A DNA stretch of 64,000 bases from Pipra filicauda (lineage: Eukaryota > Chordata > Aves > Passeriformes > Pipridae), in contig NW_024104529.1 of the NCBI RefSeq assembly GCF_003945595.2, forward strand, positions 496,001-560,000, read 5' to 3'. Position 1 is the stretch's first letter. Every line of letters begins with the position of its first letter. Of the stretch, positions 60,991 to 64,000 are shown piece after piece. The position numbers and the translations under genes were made by a program. The notes under the pieces were generated by a model. The model ran no database searches and was not told the origin of the DNA. It saw nothing but the letters and a program-made list of their open reading frames with translations.

Positions 60991-63900
60991 TTCACAGTCA
61001 TTCAGTTGGAAATCTATAATAGTATCAGGCAACAGCTAGAAATCCACAGTAATATCAAGCAACTTAGGTAAGAAATCGTGTCCTTTCCTCCCTAGTCATG
61101 AGTAAGCATTAGTATCATCATCAGTAATGAAATCAAACGAATGCCAGTAAATATGTCTAAGTAACTTTAAATGGTACTTTTAAAATTTCAAGTCTACTTT
61201 ATACTGACACAGGTGTTTTCTCTTGTTCTTCTTTCTGTGTGTTCAAGTATATACCAGAAAGGCAGAACAGGTCCTTCTCTAATGGAAATTCACCTTTGTG
61301 CGTACATCTAGTGCCAGAAGGATATACTGGAATTAGTAAAACTCTAATGGATTTATAATTGTCGTGGGTTTTCCTAAACCAGGAGTGCATTGTGTGAAGG
61401 GAACTTGCCTTAATTTTCCTACACTGAAGTGGAATTTTGCATTGAATTTTACATTGAATTCTCCTGTCCTGTTCAGGACAATCACTTGGCCTTCCAAACA
61501 CAGCACTGAGGAGCAGTGTGGCTGTACCGGGTGAGCGCCAACCTGGTGAGATCGCTTGTTTGGAGAGAAAAGACCCTTTCATTCCATGTTGTGGATAATC
61601 CAGAGATGGCCCTTGGGTGGAGGCTGTGCTCTTGCCCCCTGGCCATGCTGGGCTCATGTTCTTTTCCCTGCTGGTTGCTAGAGAAATACTTTCTGTTCTG
61701 AAGATCTGGAAATGGCATTAAGAAGTTTAATCTTTTTTTACTTTTTTTTTTTTTTTTTAATGAGCAACAAATTACAATGAAATAAAAGAGGATGAAAATA
61801 AAATTTTACATTGTGCCTTTTAGGCAGTTTTTATACCTCTCTCTAACTAGAAGGTTAAAAGAGCAAAATAATATTGACTAAGTGTCTGATCTTTACATAA
61901 GTGCTCTTGAAAGTTAATCAATCCTCTAGTACCCTAAACAATGTTAGCTTTTCAGTTCAGAGGGGTTGTGGGAAAATTCACCTGGCTTTTCTGGCTCTAA
62001 GAGGATGGCAGGGCTGGAAGCAAACTATGATGAGCTTGTTTGCCTGTGCCTTGATGGGATTAAGATGGGGTGCTGTACTGTCACTGGGATGATGTTTTCT
62101 CTATATTTAATTGACCATTGCAGCTTGCAAACAGCCCATTAGCTAATGTATTTATGCTTCTTGAGGCTACTGCTGAGTGGTGATAGTCTCTTCCTCTTGT
62201 GTTTGTTACAGAAAAGCTTAAGGTAATTTGAATGAGTTTGGGGAGAACAGCAGAAAGGCAGGAAGAGGTTGGTTTTCTCATTGTGCTTGTTAATATGGAT
62301 CTATAACTTGGAGGCTTTGTTGAAGAGCATTAAAATGCATAGACTTTTAATGGGACTGCAAGAGAAAACAAAATGAATCTCTGTTACCCAAGTAATCCAT
62401 CACTGAATCTTTGTTCTTGAAAAATGAACGGGATGTACAAGTTCTTCTGACCTTCAGACTCCCTCTGGAAATGTTAAAGCAGGACTAGACAGGGAGAAGA
62501 AGGGTGACCTGGTTTTGGCCCAACTGTGGTGAAATTTGGCTGGCTTTGAGAAAAGAGCCTGGTGATTTCTGCTTCTCTGACAGTAATGTGGATGAGGGCT
62601 CATCTCTGCTGGTTCCCCAGCCTGAGTGTGAGCCATGACCCTTTATGTTCCCCCACTGAGATGTAAGTGTAGTTGCTTTCATTCAGTTTATTAGCTGTAG
62701 ATGTGAGCAACATTAAGGTTCTCTATTTATCTTAATATACATACACAGGTGTGTGTGTTGTAGCAGGATTAGATGGTTTTCATTGGGGGGGGGTGTGTTT
62801 CTCTGCTAAAAATGCCACAGACAAACACACTTCCCAGACAGCCACATTTTTCTGCATGAATTTTTAAAATCCATCCAGGGAGCCTGTTTATCCAGTCTAG
62901 AATAAATTGCTCTGGGTGGAAGGGATCTTCTGTCCGGCCTCCCTGTTCCCTGTGAGCTGCTGGTCCCATTCTGTCAGGATGGCAGCCCACCTGTGCCTCC
63001 CCTCTCCTCTGGAGGGGACACAGCTGCCGCCTTCACAGGCAGGCTGCAGTTATTTGGGATGGTAATTAGTAAATCTGTTGGTTTTGGTCTCTGCTTTCCA
63101 CTAAACCTTAATTGCATTATGTGCAGTGAAACTGCGAAAGGACTGTGTGATGGAATGGGGGGGAAAAAAGGAAGGTTTCCTAACAGGCTTGACCTCTGAG
63201 CTCCATTTTGCTACTTTCAGAAGGAAACCCCCACTCTTGCCTCACTCTGGTTGCCTCCCTGTTCCTGGTTTGTGGGTTTGCCTGTTGGGTGATGTACAGT
63301 GGCAATAACTTGCAGATGGCTTTGTGTGTGACAGCTGGATTGGTGTTTTTAATCTTGCTCATTTCCAGTGTGCAATCCCCTTTCCCTACCTCTTCCAGGC
63401 GAAGCTGCCTTCCTGTTTCAGCAACCTTCAGTGGTGAGGTGCAGATGTTAGTGCACACTGATGTCTTTTGGGTGAGATCTTTGCTTTCAGGTTTGTGGGA
63501 GCAGCTTAGTGGCAGAGCAAGCTCAAGGTTGTGCTTGCCCAAAGCCTGCTGAAAGAGTGGAGAGAAAGAAAAAAAAGAAAAACCAAAACCACATGAAAAC
63601 CTTGAAGAAACTGCAGTGAAGTTGCTTAATGACTGAGGAAAGGGCTGAGTAAAAGACAAAATAAAATTACTTGAGAACACAAAGTAAGTGGCCATAAAAC
63701 GAGTGTTTATGCACCAGCAGGTTTGTGAAGCCTTGCTCTCTGCTTCCTGAACGTGGTTAATGAACAAAGCCTTGAGACGGTTTTTGTTCAGTTGTGATTA
63801 TTGCCAGGTTTGTCTGTGCAGAGAGAGGAGAGATGGAAAAGCAATAGAAAAAATAAAGGCAGCTGACTGTAGGAATGGGGGTGTGGTACTTTGGCCTCAT

Positions 63901-64000
63901 CCTTTTCTGCCCCAAACCAGAGGGTGGTTTTGCCCTCAGTGTCTCTAAAGGGATTGGGCTGTCTGTGCATCAGCAGAGCTGCTTTATAACAATGAATGCA

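Larger units (their letters stand above)
54976..64000. other. Intergenic sequence, no supported gene
   Basis: I see no exon with conserved protein similarity and flanking splice sites. The longest open frames (minus 63180-63767, plus 57310-57711, minus 61199-61657) have no recognisable domain and biased, low-complexity composition. Simple tracts occur at 56773-56786 (G-run) and 61740-61759 (T-run). Two stretches deserve separate attention: 59680-59960 and 60290-60990. Confidence 0.6.

Noticed and set aside
62900..62990. Possible second CR1 3'-end (GGTGGAAGGGATCTTCTG)
   Set aside because: Only about ten bases resemble the CR1 end, and the neighbouring diagnostic words are missing.
63180..63767. 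195-codon minus-strand frame near the window end
   Set aside because: Low-complexity Ser/Phe-rich start, no recognised domain, no promoter or CpG island.

Overview
The window is vertebrate nuclear DNA, most likely from a bird and probably a songbird. The evidence is two multi-exon genes with GT-AG (and two GC-AG) introns, one CpG island, a CR1 LINE 3'-end fragment, and several endogenous-retrovirus LTRs of a kind common in bird genomes. No operon-like layout, Alu or L1 sequence is visible. The species call is inference.

Region 1 (1-31.6 kb) is REEP3 on the + strand. Exon 1, which carries the start codon, lies upstream of the window. Positions 1-10968 are intron 1, with one complete solo LTR (707-1920) and one LTR-derived block (about 7111-8125). 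Seven coding exons follow between 10969 and 27718 and encode residues 12-255 of a 255-residue ER membrane-shaping protein. A long 3' UTR follows, with candidate polyadenylation signals at 28277, 30064 and 31592.

Region 2 (31.6-34.4 kb) is a short intergenic gap. It holds a second complete solo LTR (32541-33126) with a perfect 5-bp target-site duplication.

Region 3 (34.4-55 kb) starts with a CpG-island promoter and contains an 11-exon SLC22-family transporter gene, also on the + strand. The reconstructed reading frame is unbroken and gives 495 residues. It most resembles SLC22A15 but has a shorter first extracellular loop and lacks the acidic C-terminal tail, so it is called SLC22A15-like.

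Region 4 (55-64 kb) has no gene I can support. It holds an AT-rich, homeodomain-site-rich stretch (about 59.68-59.96 kb) and a GC-rich patch with stem-loops and a TATA-like box (about 60.29-60.99 kb).

The two genes are neighbours in the same orientation, and nothing in the sequence links them functionally. The least expected observations are the SLC22A15-like gene beside REEP3, two GC-AG introns among 16 complete introns, and an in-frame 18-nt choice of splice acceptor in REEP3. I found no CRISPR array, tRNA or rRNA, and no prokaryote-like system.
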